DNA of 20,689 bases from SCSIO-59966 sp046566185 (GTDB taxonomy: Bacteria; Actinomycetota; Actinomycetes; Actinomycetales; SCSIO-59966): NCBI GenBank assembly GCA_046566185.1, contig JBKHXE010000162.1, positions 1 to 20,689 of the forward strand, written 5' to 3'. This document shows, piece by piece, positions 20,650 to 20,689 of this stretch (its first letter is position 1; each line of letters starts with the position of its first letter). Under the pieces are notes generated by a model. That model did no database searches, was not told the DNA's origin, and saw only the letters and a list, made by a program, of their open reading frames with translations. The translations under genes and the position numbers were made by a program.

Positions 20650-20689
20650 CCCCGGGGCTGCCCGAGCTCGTCGACCGCGCGCTCGCCCT
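20646..20689 (+). CDS. Partial coding region, cut by the window edge
   Basis: GTG 20646 overlaps the preceding stop by 4 bp and opens a frame MTPGLPELVDRALA that runs off the window. The overlap pattern is the same as in other coupled pairs here. Fourteen residues are too few to identify a product. Confidence 0.45.
   Translation, partial: MTPGLPELVDRALA

Overview
The window is a very GC-rich (clearly above 70%), densely packed chromosomal stretch of an actinomycete. The mycothiol-conjugate amidase gene mca points to a mycothiol-producing actinobacterium. The backbone genes also follow, in order and strand, a block I know from Mycobacterium tuberculosis: metB (Rv1079), greA (Rv1080c), a DUF4307 gene (Rv1081c), mca (Rv1082), a small membrane protein (Rv1083), the YyaL/DUF255 gene (Rv1084), hemolysin III (Rv1085c), a short-chain cis-prenyl transferase (Rv1086), phoH2 (Rv1095) and fum (Rv1098c). 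I cannot name the genus. I see no tRNA, rRNA, CRISPR array, insertion sequence, prophage or intact transposon.

Layout. Bases 57-4044 (+): a small Cys/His-rich protein, cystathionine gamma-synthase, an orphan MutL-type (glutamate mutase reactivase-like) ATPase and an AI-2E family permease, closely spaced. Bases 4070-7170 (+): threonine ammonia-lyase, then a two-gene DrrA/DrrB-type ABC-2 exporter. Bases 7240-8320 (-): greA with a long structured leader, and a DUF4307 membrane protein. Bases 8408-12932 (+): mca, a small membrane protein and a LysM membrane protein coupled by 4-bp overlaps, then YyaL and a universal stress protein. Bases 12998-14248: an unknown 176-aa protein (+) convergent with a hemolysin III/TrhA protein (-). 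Bases 14381-15804 (+): a cis-prenyl transferase followed closely by a MerB-like organomercurial lyase. Bases 15816-17113 (-): acetate kinase preceded by a 28-codon ORF that looks like a vestige of pta. Bases 17227-18653 (+): a 27-codon mini-ORF and PhoH2. Bases 18753-20153 (-): class II fumarase. Bases 20200-20689 (+): an isoprenylcysteine-methyltransferase-family protein and a gene cut by the window edge.

How the parts fit. Most genes are housekeeping or stress-related: methionine/cysteine and branched-chain amino-acid metabolism, transcript cleavage, thiol detoxification, polyprenyl synthesis, acetate metabolism, RNA processing and the TCA cycle. About eleven starts lack a Shine-Dalgarno sequence but have a NANNNT hexamer ending 6-8 bases before the start codon. 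I read this as widespread leaderless transcription and used it to choose starts. The most unusual items are the apparent pta remnant fused translationally to ackA, the mini-ORF in front of phoH2, a 65-nt AT-richer palindrome that supplies the fumC stop codon, and a three-unit 15-bp repeat with an operator-like palindrome in the trhA/prenyl-transferase promoter region.
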